58,430 nt of DNA from Peptococcaceae bacterium BICA1-7 (GCA_000802095.1 JUEB01000002.1:1-58430); one strand, 5' to 3'. Counted from the first letter of the stretch, positions 20,165 through 29,258 are shown. Notes: generated by a model not told the origin, from the letters alone. Translations and numbers: made by a program.

Positions 20165-20192
20165 GGAAAAAAGCCGCCCTTGAGCGGCGGCG
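20165..20192 (-). terminator. Terminator downstream of iorB
   Basis: On the minus strand GCCGCC and GGCGGC form a stem followed by TTTTTT. It lies 157 bases after the iorB stop and between heptad arrays 5a and 5b. Confidence 0.75.
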
Positions 20193-20208
20193 CATTGAAA
20201 TTACTAAA

Positions 20209-20332
20209 TGGTAATACCTCCGGTCGGAGACAGAATACAGGAGACAAAATAACCCGTATCCCGCAGTATCGACCTATCAGGAATGCCCGGATGTGATTCT
20301 GAATTCTGAATTCTGGGTTCTGTATTCTGACC
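20209..20332. repeat. Heptad arrays 5b and 5c with head motif
   Basis: GGTAATACCTCCGGTCGG (head) leads into GAGACAGAATACAGGAGACA (20222-20250). After 46 bases an inverted array, ATTCTGAATTCTG..., runs 20297-20332 and ends just before the iorB stop. Confidence 0.8.
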
Positions 20333-20348
20333 TATAAGTCACTCAGTA

Positions 20349-20924
20349 TTAGCCTATGCCATACCCGGCAGCGAAGGCCTTCCTGTTTACATCCAGGAAC
20401 CTGGCAGGCACCCTGGCGGCCAGCGCCTCCTGCCAGTTATCCTCCGCAAAAGGCAGCCTCCTGGCCAGCAGCCCCACCAGAACCACATTGGCAGCCCTGG
20501 CATTTCCGCACTCCCTAGCTGTGCCCAGGGCATCCAGCACTACTGTGTCCTTCACTTTTGCTTTAAGATAGCCGGTTATATCCTGAGGGTATTGTGCAAG
20601 GCCTGCCAGAACAGGTACCGGGTAGATGGCCTGGTCGTTTACCAGAAGGCTTCCCCCGGGCTTTAAGTAGCTCAGCCAGCGCAAGGCTTCCAGCTTTTCA
20701 AAGGCCAGTATTACATCGGCCCTGCCCTCCTCTATAAGGGGTGAATAAACCTTTTCGCCCATACGGACCTGGGTGACCACGCTGCCTCCCCTCTGGGCCA
20801 TACCGTGTATTTCAGATACTTTAATGTCATATCCGGCAGCCTGGCCCACATGGGCCAGTATCCTGCTGGCCAGAATTGTTCCCTGGCCTCCCACGCCAAC
20901 CAGAAGAATATCTATCTCACGCAC
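20349..20924 (-). CDS. iorB: Indolepyruvate:ferredoxin oxidoreductase, beta subunit
   Basis: Beta subunit of the IorAB enzyme, which oxidatively decarboxylates aryl pyruvates to aryl-acetyl-CoA with ferredoxin as acceptor. The protein has 191 residues of the POR gamma-type domain: LLVGVGGQGTILASRIL at the N-terminus and SEIHGMAQRGGSVVTQVRMG near residue 40 are the signature. It overlaps the end of iorA by eight bases, indicating coupled translation. With paaK just upstream, the neighbourhood suggests aromatic amino acid oxidation or its reverse. Confidence 0.93.
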   Translation of the reverse strand: MREIDILLVGVGGQGTILASRILAHVGQAAGYDIKVSEIHGMAQRGGSVVTQVRMGEKVYSPLIEEGRADVILAFEKLEALRWLSYLKPGGSLLVNDQAIYPVPVLAGLAQYPQDITGYLKAKVKDTVVLDALGTARECGNARAANVVLVGLLARRLPFAEDNWQEALAARVPARFLDVNRKAFAAGYGIG

Positions 20925-22683
20925 CGGCCTCGCCCCCTTCCGCCACCAGAGCGCCGAATTTGCACACCTGCGTGCACAGCCCGCATCCTATGCAGGACAC
21001 GGGGTCCACCGAGCATAATTTTTCATTTACAGATATGGCGGGACAGCTGAGCTTAAGGCAGGTCTTGCAGCCTGTACAGGCTTCCCTGTCCACCGTTACA
21101 GGAGGCTTGGCCTCTCTTTTAAGCAAAGCGCAGGGCTTCCGGGCAATTATAACCGACGGCCCGGAGGCTGCCACCTCAGCCTTGATGGCCTCGGTGAGCT
21201 GAGAAAGGTCCAGTGGATCAACAGTACTCACCCGGGTCACTCCCAGAGCCCTGACCAGCCCTTCCAGATCAACCCTGGGCGCGGCTGCTCCCATAAGAGT
21301 TTTACCGGTAGAGGGATGTTCCTGGTGTCCCGTCATGGCTGTAGTGCTGTTGTCCAGAATCATTACGGTGGTATTGCCATTATTGTATATAACATCAATA
21401 AGCCCGGTTATGCCTGAGTGCAGAAATGTAGAGTCCCCTATAACGGCCACCGTGCGCCCCCTCAGTTCCGGGGAGGCCTTGTCAATGCCGTGGGACATCC
21501 CTATGCTGGCCCCCATGCAAACGCAGCTGTCCATCCCCTCCAGGGGAGCCAGCCCCCCCAGGGTATAACAGCCTATATCCCCTGTAACTACCAGCTTTAG
21601 CTTGTGCAGGGTATAAAACACACCCCTGTGGGGGCAGCCGGCACAGAGCACCGGAGGCCGCACCGGCACTGCGGGCATATCATCAAAACTCTGTACGGGA
21701 ACCGCCTTCTCCTCAGGAATAATCCCGGCGGCCATAAACCCTCTTTTTAATACTGCCACACTCAGCTCGCCGGTTTCGGGGAAAAACTCCCTGCCGGCCA
21801 CGGGCAGGCCCAAAAGCCTTACAAATTCCTCTATATGGGGCTCCAGTTCCTCCACCACGAAGAGCCTTTTTACCCCGGCGGCAAATCTTTTAATCAGCTC
21901 GGCCGGCAGGGGGTAGGTCATCCCCAGTTTGAGCACCGACGCTCCGGGAAGTGTCTCCCGGACATACTGAAAGCTGATGCCGCTGGTAATAACCCCGACC
22001 TCCGGGCTGCCCTCCAGCACAAAGTTTACCGGGGTTTTTTCCGAGTAATCCAGGAGCCTGGTAAGTCTTTCTCCCAGAGACTGCCTTCTCATTCTCCCGA
22101 AGGCCGGCACCATCAGCCATTTGCGGGTGTCCTTTTGATAATCTTTTAGGCTCCTCTCCACACGTTCTTTAATCTCAACAAAGCCCTGGGAGTGAGCCAC
22201 CCTGGTGGTGGTGCGCAGGATCACCGGTATATCAAATTCTTCGCTGATATCAAGGGCCAGCCCCACCATGTCCCTGGCCTCGGCGCTGTCTGCAGGCTCC
22301 AGTACCGGAATCCTGGCAAACCTGGCGTAATTGCGGTTGTCCTGTTCGTTTTGCGAGCTGTGCATCCCCGGATCATCAGCTGAAACAAGCACCAGGCCCC
22401 CATTGACCCCTGTATAGGCAGCGGTGAGCAAGGGGTCGGCGGCCACGTTTACACCCACGTGCTTCATGGTCACCAGCACTCTGGCGCCCGCCATGGCGGC
22501 GCCTATACCTACCTCCAGGGCCACCTTTTCGTTAGGCGCCCACTCAGCATATATTCCCTGGTACCGGCAGAAATTTTCCAATATCTCGGTGCTGGGTGTA
22601 CCGGGATAGCCGGCCCCCACGGTGACCCCACTCTCAAAGGCCCCTCTGGCAATAGCCACGTTACCCGTCATAAGCTCCTTCAA
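20917..22683 (-). CDS. iorA: Indolepyruvate:ferredoxin oxidoreductase, alpha subunit
   Basis: TPP-dependent alpha subunit, 588 residues. The N-terminal pyrimidine-binding domain has GAGYPGTPSTEI and AMAGARVLVTMKHVGVNVA. The C-terminal TPP domain has GDIGCYTLGGLAPL and GDSTFLHSGITGLID. The final 55 residues hold two ferredoxin clusters: CTGCKTCLKLSCP and CIGCGLCTQVCKF. The first has an atypical extra spacing, which is usual for this family. It is translationally coupled to iorB. Confidence 0.95.
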   Translation of the reverse strand: MKELMTGNVAIARGAFESGVTVGAGYPGTPSTEILENFCRYQGIYAEWAPNEKVALEVGIGAAMAGARVLVTMKHVGVNVAADPLLTAAYTGVNGGLVLVSADDPGMHSSQNEQDNRNYARFARIPVLEPADSAEARDMVGLALDISEEFDIPVILRTTTRVAHSQGFVEIKERVERSLKDYQKDTRKWLMVPAFGRMRRQSLGERLTRLLDYSEKTPVNFVLEGSPEVGVITSGISFQYVRETLPGASVLKLGMTYPLPAELIKRFAAGVKRLFVVEELEPHIEEFVRLLGLPVAGREFFPETGELSVAVLKRGFMAAGIIPEEKAVPVQSFDDMPAVPVRPPVLCAGCPHRGVFYTLHKLKLVVTGDIGCYTLGGLAPLEGMDSCVCMGASIGMSHGIDKASPELRGRTVAVIGDSTFLHSGITGLIDVIYNNGNTTVMILDNSTTAMTGHQEHPSTGKTLMGAAAPRVDLEGLVRALGVTRVSTVDPLDLSQLTEAIKAEVAASGPSVIIARKPCALLKREAKPPVTVDREACTGCKTCLKLSCPAISVNEKLCSVDPVSCIGCGLCTQVCKFGALVAEGGEAGA

Positions 22684-22741
22684 ATCCTGACCACCTCCAA
22701 ATACGAAAAAACCATATACAAGACATTATACATCATTTAAG

Positions 22742-22806
22742 AGGAATGGGGACACACCTGCTGAAGTTTAGGAATTCTTTTTGGGGCAGGAATGTCCCCG
22801 ATCGGG
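22742..22806. repeat. GGGGACA element, copy 2
   Basis: ATGGGGACACACCTGCTGAAG leads to GGCAGGAATGTCCCCG (shown here in part as GGAATGTCCCCG). The terminal inverted repeat is intact. Heptad array 6 follows 70 bases later. Confidence 0.75.
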
Positions 22807-22878
22807 GTGGCTTTTGTTCTCCCCCCATTCCTAACTCCTAATTCCCATGCTTATATACTTAAAAGAATGCATAAACTA

Positions 22879-22914
22879 TTCTGGCTCCTGGCTTCTGGCT
22901 CCTGAATTCCGACC
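22879..22914. repeat. Heptad array 6
   Basis: ATTCTGGCTCCTGGCTTCTG and following units end in CCGACC, just downstream of the paaK stop codon. Confidence 0.8.
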
Positions 22915-22933
22915 GTCAAATCTATCCTAAAAG

Positions 22934-24232
22934 CTATTTTTTCCTATTATCAATAATCCTCTTGGCCTTACCCTGGCTCCTCTCAATGGAGTAAGGCTCC
23001 ACCAGCCTTACTCTGGCGCCTATGGACAAAACACTTTGCAGCCGGGATTTTATCCTTCCCTCCAGGGCCTCAAGGTCTTTAAAGCTCCCTGTGAAAGCCT
23101 TTTCTGTAGGCTCCACCTGGACCTCCATCATATCCAGATAACCTTTCTTGGACAGTATTATCTGGTAGTGGGGGGATATCCCGTCAATCTCCATAAGCAC
23201 ACTCTCTATCTGGGAGGGGAATACATTTACCCCGGAAATAATCAGCATATCGTCGGAGCGGCCGGTAACCTTGCGCATCCTGGCAGTTGTTCTTCCACAT
23301 ATGCAGGGCTCGTAGCTCAGTTTTGTAATATCCCTGGTGCGGTACCTTATAACCGGGAAGGCCTCCTTGGTAAGGGTGGTGATCACCAGCTCACCCTCCT
23401 CGCCGGGACCCATGGGCTCTCCGGTATCAGGGTCGATTACCTCCACCAAAAAATGATCCTCATTTATATGCATGCCCAGTGCCTCAATGCACTCCCCGGA
23501 CACTCCCGGACCCATTACCTCGCTGAGCCCGTAATTATCGGTGGCCCTTATCCCCCAGGCCTTCTCCAGCTCTGAGCGCATATTTTCCGACCAGGCCTCT
23601 GCCCCGAACAGCCCTACCCTGAGCTTTAAGTCTGCCGGCCCCATCCCCATACGGCGGGCTGCCTCGGCCAGGTGCAGCGCATAGGACGGAGTGCCAACCA
23701 GCACAGTAGTCCCAAAATCTTTCATAAGCATGATCTGCTTTTCAGTATTGCCCACCGAAGAGGGAACTATAGCCACACCGGCCTTCTCCAGCCCGTAGTG
23801 GAGCCCGAAGGCCCCGGTAAAAAGACCGTAGCCGAAGGTAATCTGGGCCACATCCTCGTCAGTGACCCCGGCCATGGACACTATACGGGCAATAAGCTCC
23901 GACCAGGTGTTCAGGTCCTTTTTGGTATACCCCACCACGATAGGCTTTCCGGTAGTTCCCGAGGAGGCGTGCAGTCTGACAACATCCTTCATGGGCGCTG
24001 CAAAGAGGCCGTAAGGGTAATTGTCCCGCAGGGCCAGCTTGGTTGTAAAGGGGAATTTTCCTATGTCCTCCAGGGTGTGCAGGTCCTCGGGGCGGCAGCC
24101 TTCCCTGTCGAACAATTCCCGGTAAAAGGGAACCCGGCTGTATACCAGGGAAAGTGTTTCCTTCAGCCTGTTAAGTTGCAGGTCCTTAAGACGCTCCCTG
24201 TCGATGCACTCGTGTTGAGGGTCCCAAATCAT
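22934..24232 (-). CDS. paaK: Phenylacetate-CoA ligase
   Basis: AMP-forming ligase that activates aryl acetates to CoA thioesters. The protein has 432 residues, the usual PaaK length. [17 protein letters not shown] is the phosphate loop near residue 90; [16 protein letters not shown] and YRTRDITKL are adenylation motifs, and [20 protein letters not shown] starts the C-terminal PaaK domain. Adjacent iorAB makes the same class of CoA esters with ferredoxin reduction, so the three genes could interconvert arylpyruvates, aryl-acetyl-CoA and aryl acetates. Confidence 0.94.
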   Translation of the reverse strand: MIWDPQHECIDRERLKDLQLNRLKETLSLVYSRVPFYRELFDREGCRPEDLHTLEDIGKFPFTTKLALRDNYPYGLFAAPMKDVVRLHASSGTTGKPIVVGYTKKDLNTWSELIARIVSMAGVTDEDVAQITFGYGLFTGAFGLHYGLEKAGVAIVPSSVGNTEKQIMLMKDFGTTVLVGTPSYALHLAEAARRMGMGPADLKLRVGLFGAEAWSENMRSELEKAWGIRATDNYGLSEVMGPGVSGECIEALGMHINEDHFLVEVIDPDTGEPMGPGEEGELVITTLTKEAFPVIRYRTRDITKLSYEPCICGRTTARMRKVTGRSDDMLIISGVNVFPSQIESVLMEIDGISPHYQIILSKKGYLDMMEVQVEPTEKAFTGSFKDLEALEGRIKSRLQSVLSIGARVRLVEPYSIERSQGKAKRIIDNRKK

Positions 24233-24393
24233 TGACTATCCACTTCCTTACATCATTTACTGTTATGCTGCAATCTGCTGTGATACCACGAAAGGATGAA
24301 CATGGCCGGAACAGCCCACCTTAGCATATGTACCAAATAAAAAAACTGCTGCAAAAAATGTGGCGCCGTACACCAAGGCCGAGAGCCAGGGAC

Positions 24394-24510
24394 CTATATC
24401 CCTGCCACCCGGAAAAAGCAGTTCACGCTGCGGGATTTTCTCATGCCTTTATACCCGCTGTAAACCAGTACGGCCACAAAAAGAAACAGCAGCAAATACT
24501 TGATGATCAT
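24394..24510 (-). CDS. Possible 38-residue membrane peptide
   Basis: ATG at 24510 opens a 38-codon frame whose first 19 residues are strongly hydrophobic (MIIKYLLLFLFVAVLVYSGY) followed by a basic stretch (KGMRKSRS), the pattern of a single-pass peptide with cytoplasmic positive charges. The only ribosome-site candidate, GGGAG 11 to 15 bases upstream, is weak. There is no family match I know. It could be a chance frame. Confidence 0.3.
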   Translation of the reverse strand: MIIKYLLLFLFVAVLVYSGYKGMRKSRSVNCFFRVAGI

Positions 24511-24562
24511 TAAACTACCATGCTCCCATCCTGCAAGCGCTTTTTGTATAAAAATAGCTTTG

Positions 24563-24596
24563 CTGGGCGGGTTAACCCCCGCCCAACAAATATCTA
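24563..24596. terminator. Hairpin downstream of the aminotransferase gene
   Basis: TTTGCTGGGCGGG and CCCGCCCAACAAA form a long stem around TTAAC. T residues are present but not immediately adjacent on the minus strand. It lies about 45 bases after the stop at 24641. Confidence 0.55.
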
Positions 24597-24640
24597 TTTC
24601 AACACATTTTGATATTTTCCCTTTAACTACTGAATATTTT

Positions 24641-25846
24641 TTAAAGATTTACCACAGTTTTAGGCCGAACACCGCTCCTCCTAACCAATGAGGTCATTCT
24701 GCGGAAGGCCTCACTCAGGTCCTCCATGGAGGCTGCGTAAGAACACCGGACATAGCCTTCGCCGCTTGGGCCAAAGGCGTTTCCGGGAACCACGGCCACC
24801 TTTTCCTCCATCAAAAGCCTTTCGGCAAACTCCTCTGAGGTAAGGCCGGTGGGGGTAATATCGGGAAATGCGTAAAAAGCTCCCCCTGGCTCGAAGCAGT
24901 GCAGTCCCATTTCTTTGAAGGACTGCATAACCATGTGACGGCGCCGGTTATACTGCTGAACCATTCTGATCATCCCGTCCCGGCCATTTTTAAGGGCCTC
25001 CAGGGCGGCCATCTGGGCAGTAATAGGGGCGCATAGTATGCCGTACTGGTGTATTTTGTTCATAGCCTCTATAAAATAGGGATTGGCTGCGGCATAGCCT
25101 ATACGCCAGCCCGTCATGGCATAGGCCTTTGAAAAGCCGTTCAAAAGCACTGTTCTGTCCTGCATGCCGGGTATTGACGGAAAGCAGGTATGGCTGCCCA
25201 CATAAGTCAGCTTGTCGTAAATTTCATCCGATATGACAATCAGGTCATGGCGCCTCACCACCTCGGCTATTTCCAGCATGTCTCTGCGGCGCAGCACCGC
25301 ACCGGTGGGGTTATTGGGATAGCAGAGGAGCAGTATTTTGGTTTTAGGAGTTATTTTCTTTTCCACGCTCTCCGCCGTCAGTCTGAAATCATTTTCAACG
25401 GTGGTGGGCATGGCTACCGGCACCCCTCCGGCCAAGGTGGTTGTGGGAGCGTAAGATACATAGGAGGGCTCAGGAATAAGAACCTCATCGCCGGGGCTTA
25501 CCAGTGCCCTTATGGCCAGGTCCAGCCCCTCGCTTACCCCCACGGTAATCATAACCTCCCGGCGGGCATCATAAGTGACTCCATAAGAAATATCCAGGTC
25601 CCTGACTATTTCCTCCCGAAGCTCCAGAAGGCCCTGATTTGAGGTATACATGGTGTATCCCTTCTCAAGGGAATAGATGCACCCCTCCCTGATGTGCCAG
25701 GGGGTGACAAAATCAGGCTCTCCGACACCCAGTGATATTACACCTTTCATTTCAGTTACCATATCGAAAAATTTGCGTATGCCCGACGGAGGGATGCTTC
25801 GCACTACAGGGTTGACTCTTTCGGACCAGTCGGCTTTATTATTCAA
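24641..25846 (-). CDS. PLP aminotransferase class I (AspC/AlaT/PatA type)
   Basis: A 401-residue fold-type I aminotransferase. SLGVGEPDFVTP and YTSNQGLLELREEI are N-terminal blocks, YPNNPTGAV holds the conserved Asn, SDEIYDKLTY the PLP-binding Asp/Tyr, NGFSKAYAMTGWRIGY the Schiff-base Lys, and YVRCSYAAS the substrate Arg. The substrate is not determined by sequence alone. It overlaps the Lrp-type regulator by four bases (ATGA) and lies under a T-box whose tentative specifier codon is GCC (Ala), which would hint at alanine. Confidence 0.92.
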   Translation of the reverse strand: MNNKADWSERVNPVVRSIPPSGIRKFFDMVTEMKGVISLGVGEPDFVTPWHIREGCIYSLEKGYTMYTSNQGLLELREEIVRDLDISYGVTYDARREVMITVGVSEGLDLAIRALVSPGDEVLIPEPSYVSYAPTTTLAGGVPVAMPTTVENDFRLTAESVEKKITPKTKILLLCYPNNPTGAVLRRRDMLEIAEVVRRHDLIVISDEIYDKLTYVGSHTCFPSIPGMQDRTVLLNGFSKAYAMTGWRIGYAAANPYFIEAMNKIHQYGILCAPITAQMAALEALKNGRDGMIRMVQQYNRRRHMVMQSFKEMGLHCFEPGGAFYAFPDITPTGLTSEEFAERLLMEEKVAVVPGNAFGPSGEGYVRCSYAASMEDLSEAFRRMTSLVRRSGVRPKTVVNL

Positions 25847-26322
25847 GGTGAAACCACCAACCTTCTATCTTCTTCATCATCCTCAATGATAACCCCGTCC
25901 TGCTTGTAGGTTTTGAGTACAAAATGGGTGGTTGTGCTAATCACACCATCAATGGTGGACAGCTTGGTGGCCACGAAATGACTTACCTCTTTCATGGTCT
26001 TGCCCTCAATAAAGACTCCCAGGTCATAGGTCCCCGACAGCAGGCGGACGCTACGGACCTCGGGAAAGCGATATATCCTCTCGGCTACGGCATCAAAGCC
26101 CACGTCCCTCTGGGGAGTGATGCGCACCTCGATCATGGCCGAAACCTTCTCTTCACCCACCTTTTCCCAATTTATCAGGGTAATATATCTCAAAATGGTT
26201 TTATTTCTCTCCAGCTCCCTTATCCTGTTCCTCACTTCCTCCTCATCCATTTTAAGCATAACAGCTATCTCGCTTTCAGTCAGCTTGGCGTTGGACTCCA
26301 ACAAATCCAGCAACTCTTTCAA
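25843..26322 (-). CDS. Lrp/AsnC-family regulator
   Basis: A 159-residue regulator with an N-terminal HTH (KLTESEIAVMLKMDEEEVRNRI) and a C-terminal RAM/AsnC ligand domain (VSAMIEVRITPQ, FPEVRSVRLLSGTYDL). The TTG start at 26322 lies seven bases after AAAGGAGGTG; frames starting further upstream run through the T-box leader and are not credible. It is the first gene of a T-box-controlled pair with the aminotransferase, which it probably regulates or co-senses. Confidence 0.88.
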   Translation of the reverse strand: MKELLDLLESNAKLTESEIAVMLKMDEEEVRNRIRELERNKTILRYITLINWEKVGEEKVSAMIEVRITPQRDVGFDAVAERIYRFPEVRSVRLLSGTYDLGVFIEGKTMKEVSHFVATKLSTIDGVISTTTHFVLKTYKQDGVIIEDDEEDRRLVVSP

Positions 26323-26354
26323 GCAGGGCACCTCCTTTACTAATAGCTTATACA

Positions 26355-26608
26355 AAACAAAAACTCCCGCCCCCACATAAAGGGACGAGAGGTTTTTCTC
26401 GCGGTACCACCCAAATTGGCCGCCACAGCGGCCCACTTAAGACACCCTTTAACGGGGGCTACCGGCGGACTTACTAACCATTTGGTTTTTAGTCCTGCAA
26501 CTCCGGGGCGGCACGGGCTTTTTCATCTGCCAGGCTTTCACCATACCCCGGCTCGCTTAAGACTACCTTATCCCACATTCCCCATCATGGCCTTGCATAT
26601 TCGAAATT
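26355..26608 (-). promoter_or_regulatory. T-box riboswitch upstream of lrp-aminotransferase
   Basis: The minus-strand leader contains the T-box sequence TGGGTGGTACCGCG (about 26416-26399), a distal stem I of canonical form (GAGCCGGGG, then GGTG, then AAGCCTGG), and a terminator: CTCTCGTCCC pairs with GGGGCGGGAG, followed by TTTTTGTTTT. Binding of uncharged tRNA would favour the antiterminator and expression. By position, before a purine and CCCC, the specifier could be GCC (26512-26510; alanine); this is tentative. Confidence 0.92.
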
Positions 26609-26614
26609 ATGGAA

Positions 26615-26644
26615 ATTATAGCACGGGCTTTTTTCTCAAGTCAA
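26615..26644 (-). promoter_or_regulatory. Promoter of the T-box operon
   Basis: On the minus strand TTGACT (26644-26639), an 18-base spacer and a perfect TATAAT (26620-26615). Initiation would fall near 26608, at the 5' edge of the T-box. Confidence 0.8.
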
Positions 26645-26684
26645 CAGGAAATCAGTAGTAAATGCTAAAACGGCTTGAATTCCC

Positions 26685-26833
26685 GGTCGGAATACAGAAG
26701 ACAGGAGTCAGAATTCAGAATACAGTGAGGGTAAGAAATGGGGCCTTTTAAAACCCTTAAACCAGCAATAAATGTCTAAATCCTTCTAACTACTGGCTTC
26801 TGGCTTCTGGCTTCTGGCTCCTGGCTCCCGACC
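26685..26833. repeat. Heptad arrays 7a and 7b, inverted pair
   Basis: 7a (26685-26726): GGTCGG then AATACAGAAGACAGGAGTCAG and more. 7b (26790-26833): four GGCTTCT/GGCTCCT units ending CCGACC, next to the ypeB stop. About 60 bases between them hold no clear hairpin. Confidence 0.85.
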
Positions 26834-26844
26834 GTTAAGACAAT

Positions 26845-28215
26845 TTACATAGTAAGCACCCCGCTGTTGGTCTTGATCACCTTCAGCAGCTTAACTTCCT
26901 CCCCGGTTAGCGCATCTATATAAACAAGGAAAACATCCTTTTCCAGCCTGCCCTGAAACTCATAGGTGAGCACTTCACTGTCCACAGTTTTAGGTATTAG
27001 AGCCAGCCGCCCGGGAGTAACATCCTCCAATTTGGGGCTCAGTTTCTCCCTGGCCTGGGTGACCGACAGCTTGGCCTGGGGCAGCTTTCTTTCATTGTGC
27101 GCCATCCAGTAATTGGCGGCATCAAAGCCCACCACCTGGCCGTTGTCCAGAGAAACGGTAACCTTTATCTGGTCGGGATACAGAATTACCTTCCCCTGGG
27201 TGGCCGCATAATTGTACACCGCCAGGTTATCCCGGACTTCATAATAGGTGGACTCCATCTCCTTAAAGCCCCGGTCCTCCAGGAAACTGCCCGCAATGTC
27301 CCCGGCCTCCCTTACTGACAGGGCAGCAGCACCGGGAGATCTTGAGTTGAGCATCCAGACAACCTTTCCTCCCCGGCTGGAAACACCCATGGAAATCCTT
27401 TCACCGTTTTGCGCCGGCCTGGGTGTTATATCCACCCGATGAACCGGAATTCTGCCGTTTACAGTACCGGCCACACTGGCGATATAGGTGGTATCCGGCC
27501 TGCTCCCAATAAACTTAAGGGCTATGTCCCTGGCCTGGTCGCCGCTGACCTGGGCTCCCTCCAGTCCTACGGGAGTCTTCTTGACAATATGGTCTGAGAA
27601 GGGCCCGTCATAAATAAGGGTGGGAAACTGCTGCATATTCCTGTCAATAACCTGAAAATTACTGTTGGCCAACTGGGGCCCGGCCCTGCGCAGAACATAC
27701 CTGCTGTCCCTCCTCAGCTCACTTAAGGTAAGGTTGCCGCTGGAAAGATTGGCCTCAACATCTCTCAGCTCTCCATTCAGTGTCTGGGCCTGCTTATAAA
27801 GCTTATTCAGGGTCTGCCACTGATCGTCACTTTTTGAAGCCCCCCCGGCGGTCTGCGTAGCCAGGCTCTGGGAGTAGGCCCCCACCTGGTTTAAAAACTT
27901 GATGGTCCGGGCCACGCTGGCTTCAGTTACCGGTATCTGTCCCAGATTGCTCTGGGCTGCCAGGGACTCCTGCCACAGACCCATAAAAAGCTGGGCATCC
28001 TGCTTTGTTTCTTGCCCCACCAGAGACTTGGACAGTATCACTTCCATATTCTGAACATTATTCATGAGGTTGTAGAAAGCAAGGTTATACTTATTAGTCA
28101 ACGCTGTTTCGGCAGCTTGGCGGGCTGCCATCTGCCCGTAGCCCCAGAGGGCCACCCCTGCCACCAGAAGTATCCCCAACCCCAGTGGAAAAAACCGCCT
28201 GTATTTCCTCAACAC
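26845..28215 (-). CDS. ypeB: Spore germination protein YpeB
   Basis: YpeB localises and stabilises the cortex-lytic enzyme SleB in the spore. The protein has 456 residues from the GTG at 28215, which lies six bases after TAGGAGGG. An N-terminal membrane anchor (about 7-27) precedes a helical region and a C-terminal half with PepSY-like repeats (GDQARDIALKFIGSRP, REAGDIAGSFLEDRGF, TQAREKLSPKLEDVTPG). The ribosome site overlaps the sleB stop codon, so the two genes form a tight operon, as in Bacillus. Confidence 0.93.
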   Translation of the reverse strand: MLRKYRRFFPLGLGILLVAGVALWGYGQMAARQAAETALTNKYNLAFYNLMNNVQNMEVILSKSLVGQETKQDAQLFMGLWQESLAAQSNLGQIPVTEASVARTIKFLNQVGAYSQSLATQTAGGASKSDDQWQTLNKLYKQAQTLNGELRDVEANLSSGNLTLSELRRDSRYVLRRAGPQLANSNFQVIDRNMQQFPTLIYDGPFSDHIVKKTPVGLEGAQVSGDQARDIALKFIGSRPDTTYIASVAGTVNGRIPVHRVDITPRPAQNGERISMGVSSRGGKVVWMLNSRSPGAAALSVREAGDIAGSFLEDRGFKEMESTYYEVRDNLAVYNYAATQGKVILYPDQIKVTVSLDNGQVVGFDAANYWMAHNERKLPQAKLSVTQAREKLSPKLEDVTPGRLALIPKTVDSEVLTYEFQGRLEKDVFLVYIDALTGEEVKLLKVIKTNSGVLTM

Positions 28216-28226
28216 TGCAATCCCTC

Positions 28227-28937
28227 CTAACGGGCAAAAATATGCTGACCTATTTGCGTTAGTACCTGCCTGGACCATATCCAGGCATTTACAGGCTTAT
28301 ATGGATTCCAGAAAAAGGTTGCCCCATTGCTGGGATCAAATCCGCTTATGGCTGCCTGGGCGGCCCGGATAGACTCATCGGAAACCGGCCTGGTATACTG
28401 CCCGTTGGTAACCGATTCAAAGGCATGGGGCTGGTATATCACTCCGGCTATTGAGCTGGGAAAAGCACCGCTCTGGGTGCGGTTTATGATCACTGCGCCC
28501 ACCGCCACCTTACCCGTATATGACTCATCGGCAGCTTCCCCCTCTATAACCCTGGCCAGCAGGCTGACACTGTTATTGTCGGAGACACCCCTGGCGGCCC
28601 CTGAGCTGTAGGTACCATAGGCCGACTGCCTCACTACCGGGTGTCCCAGTGCGGCCCAGGTCCTGTCACCCACCACACCGTCCGGGTTAAGACCGTTTTT
28701 CCTCTGGAAATCCTGCACCGCGGCAAATGTTTTACCGGAATAATAACCATCAATGGGGCCGGTGTAATAACCCCACCTGTTCAGCAAAGCCTGCACCTTG
28801 GTAACCTGTGGGCCGCTGCTTCCCCAGTATAAAACAGTGCTCTGCCCCAGGGCCTCGCCCCCCCGCCAGATTACCATACCGCTCACCAATAAGGCCCCAA
28901 TAATAAGAGATGCTTTTATCACCCTCCGCAAATACAA
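28227..28937 (-). CDS. sleB: Spore cortex-lytic enzyme SleB
   Basis: Lytic transglycosylase that degrades muramic-delta-lactam cortex during germination. The protein has 236 residues: an N-terminal signal/anchor, a PG_binding_1 domain (KVQALLNRWGYYTGPIDGYY to GLNPDGVVGDRTWAALG), then the SleB (hydrolase 2) domain beginning LLARVIEGEAADESYTGKVA, with the predicted catalytic Glu in IEGEA, and containing AVIINRTQSGAFP. The length is shorter than Bacillus SleB but normal for clostridial relatives. It is co-transcribed with ypeB. Confidence 0.95.
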   Translation of the reverse strand: MYLRRVIKASLIIGALLVSGMVIWRGGEALGQSTVLYWGSSGPQVTKVQALLNRWGYYTGPIDGYYSGKTFAAVQDFQRKNGLNPDGVVGDRTWAALGHPVVRQSAYGTYSSGAARGVSDNNSVSLLARVIEGEAADESYTGKVAVGAVIINRTQSGAFPSSIAGVIYQPHAFESVTNGQYTRPVSDESIRAAQAAISGFDPSNGATFFWNPYKPVNAWIWSRQVLTQIGQHIFAR

Positions 28938-29022
28938 ATAAGACCCCCCCTGACAAATAGAGTTTAAAATATTTTGTCTTGAACAAGGTCTAAGTATGTA
29001 CGAGCTTACAGGTATTCTTTAT

Positions 29023-29060
29023 GGTCAGTAGACAGAATACAGGAGACAGGAGACAGAATA
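29023..29060. repeat. Heptad array 8a
   Basis: GGTCAGTAGACAGAATACAG followed by GAGACAG units; inverted partner of array 8b with a terminator between. Confidence 0.85.
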
Positions 29061-29147
29061 AACAGACCCCAAAAAGCAGTTACCAAAAGAGAATGCCGTT
29101 CACTTTAGCACTTTAAAGCTTTATATAGTTACGCTGATCAAAATCAA

Positions 29148-29190
29148 AGAAAAAACCGTCCGCCAAGGCGATAATCGCCTTGGCGGACGG
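29148..29190 (-). terminator. Strong terminator downstream of the dsrN-like gene
   Basis: CCGTCCGCCAAGGCGA and TCGCCTTGGCGGACGG form a 16-bp perfect stem with a three-base loop; on the minus strand it is followed by TTTTTTC. It ends the ferredoxin-dsrMKC-dsrN transcript. Confidence 0.85.
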
Positions 29191-29221
29191 CAGAAGGTTG
29201 ACTAATAAGGAATACCTGGCA

Positions 29222-29258
29222 ACTTCTGTCTCCTGTCTACTGTCTCCTGTCTCCCGAC
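29222..29258. repeat. Heptad array 8b
   Basis: Units CTTCTGT, CTCCTGT, CTACTGT, CTCCTGT, ending CCCGACA, the inverted form of 8a. Confidence 0.85.

Larger units (their letters stand above)
24233..24640. other. 408-base gap between paaK and the aminotransferase
   Basis: It holds one possible 38-codon frame (24394-24510, listed separately) and a hairpin at 24563-24594. I see no promoter of good quality and no repeat. Confidence 0.5.

Noticed and set aside
20072-20296. A plus-strand frame between argS and iorB
   Set aside because: It runs through a terminator and heptad arrays and has no ribosome site.
26323-26436. An N-terminal extension of the Lrp regulator starting at 26436
   Set aside because: It is translated from the T-box leader and terminator; the TTG at 26322 has an ideal ribosome site and matches the family start.
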